Assembly: GCA_013330015.1 (NCBI GenBank) | Contig: DUJC01000018.1 | Location: 8,669 to 15,008, forward strand | DNA from: Candidatus Poseidoniaceae archaeon | GTDB lineage: Archaea > Thermoplasmatota > Poseidoniia > Poseidoniales > Poseidoniaceae | DNA length: 6,340 nucleotides | Direction of reading: 5' to 3' | Shown here: positions 6,219-6,340 of the stretch, in pieces | How positions within the stretch are numbered: the first letter of the stretch is position 1 | Layout of the letters: each line of letters starts with the position of its first letter | The notes under the pieces: generated by a model | What the model was told of the DNA's origin: nothing | Databases searched by the model: none | The model's input: only the letters and a program-made list of their open reading frames with translations | Program-made: the position numbers and the translations under genes

Positions 6219-6318
6219 GGCACTACTTGCAGGTCATCCTTGAAGAAGACAGTGCCGATAGAGGATGAAAAAATACCACATCGGTGGTTTCAAAGGGAAG
6301 GACTGTGGCGTTTGAATC
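6219..6318. promoter_or_regulatory. Divergent intergenic region between the lipoprotein gene and the tRNA
   Basis: About 100 bases without a coding frame I can support. AAAAAATACC on plus (6268-6277) is a candidate TATA element for the tRNA, giving a start near 6298 and a 5' leader of about 20 bases. Read on minus, the same tract (TATTTTTT) could serve the lipoprotein gene with a leader of about 26 bases. Next to it is a small inverted repeat, ACCAC-ATCG-GTGGT (6275-6288). Confidence 0.4.
6275..6288. repeat. Small inverted repeat beside a poly-A/T tract
   Basis: ACCAC (6275-6279) and GTGGT (6284-6288) form a perfect 5-bp stem with a 4-base loop. On minus the stem is followed by A and then six T (6273-6268), which resembles a short terminator; on plus it lies in the presumed 5' leader of the tRNA. 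The stem is short and could be chance. Confidence 0.3.
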
Positions 6319-6340
6319 AGCGAGGTGGGGTAGTCTGGAT
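6319..6340 (+). tRNA. 5' end of a tRNA, probably initiator tRNA-Met (cut by window edge)
   Basis: The final 22 bases fit the tRNA layout exactly: a 7-base acceptor strand AGCGAGG (6319-6325), T8-G9, the D-stem GGGT, then A14-G15, TCT and the invariant G18-G19 pair. Starting with A at position 1 in an AGCG-type acceptor and TGGGGTAG at positions 8-15 is typical of archaeal initiator tRNA-Met, whose A1:U72 pair distinguishes it from elongators. The anticodon lies outside the window, so the isotype is inferred from this start only. Confidence 0.55.

Noticed and set aside
1..6340. CRISPR arrays, insertion sequences, phage or defence genes, inteins
   Set aside because: No repeated spacer-like units, transposase motifs or terminal repeats were seen, and RadA and FtsZ read through without insertion.

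Overview
The window looks like ordinary chromosomal sequence from an archaeon, probably a euryarchaeon of the marine Group II/Poseidoniales or wider Thermoplasmatota type. The archaeal markers are a RadA recombinase with the N-terminal helix-hairpin-helix domain, an archaeal-style FtsZ with an N-terminal extension, AT-rich boxes placed where archaeal TATA elements belong, and the 5' end of what looks like an archaeal initiator tRNA (A1 start). The lineage call is inference, because there is no rRNA or complete taxonomic marker here. Two genes look bacterial in flavour: a very E. coli-like NADP isocitrate dehydrogenase and an OsmC/YhfA-type protein.

Layout from left to right. The minus strand carries the N-terminus of a probable class I SAM-dependent methyltransferase (1-162, running off the window), 10 bases downstream of a complete NADP isocitrate dehydrogenase (173-1408). 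Divergent from that pair, on plus, is an OsmC-family protein (1458-1844), which converges with a 10-base overlap on an unrecognised acidic 181-residue protein on minus (1835-2380). Divergent from the latter, on plus, is an exported, C-terminally membrane-anchored protein with a Reeler-like (choice-of-anchor V) domain and a CxCH motif (2432-3040). Its stop codon abuts the stop codon of ftsZ on minus (3041-4174). Upstream of ftsZ on the same strand is radA (4246-5292), then a gap of about 100 bases, then a lipoprotein with a PKD-like and a second beta-sandwich-like region (5397-6218). The last 22 bases on plus are the start of a tRNA.

Functionally the window mixes central carbon metabolism (isocitrate to 2-oxoglutarate), peroxide or thiol chemistry (OsmC family), recombinational repair (RadA), cell division (FtsZ) and two envelope proteins. 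The only same-strand pair close enough to suggest one transcript is isocitrate dehydrogenase with the methyltransferase. radA and ftsZ are 71 bases apart and each has a candidate promoter of its own. Genes are packed tightly with short gaps; no stretch over 300 bases lacks a gene. I see no insertion sequence, CRISPR array, phage module or defence island, and no clearly new multi-gene system. The most worthwhile leads are the Reeler-like CxCH protein, the recurring AT-box placed for near-leaderless transcription, the Glu-to-Gln change in the OsmC active-site motif, and the unassigned 181-residue protein.
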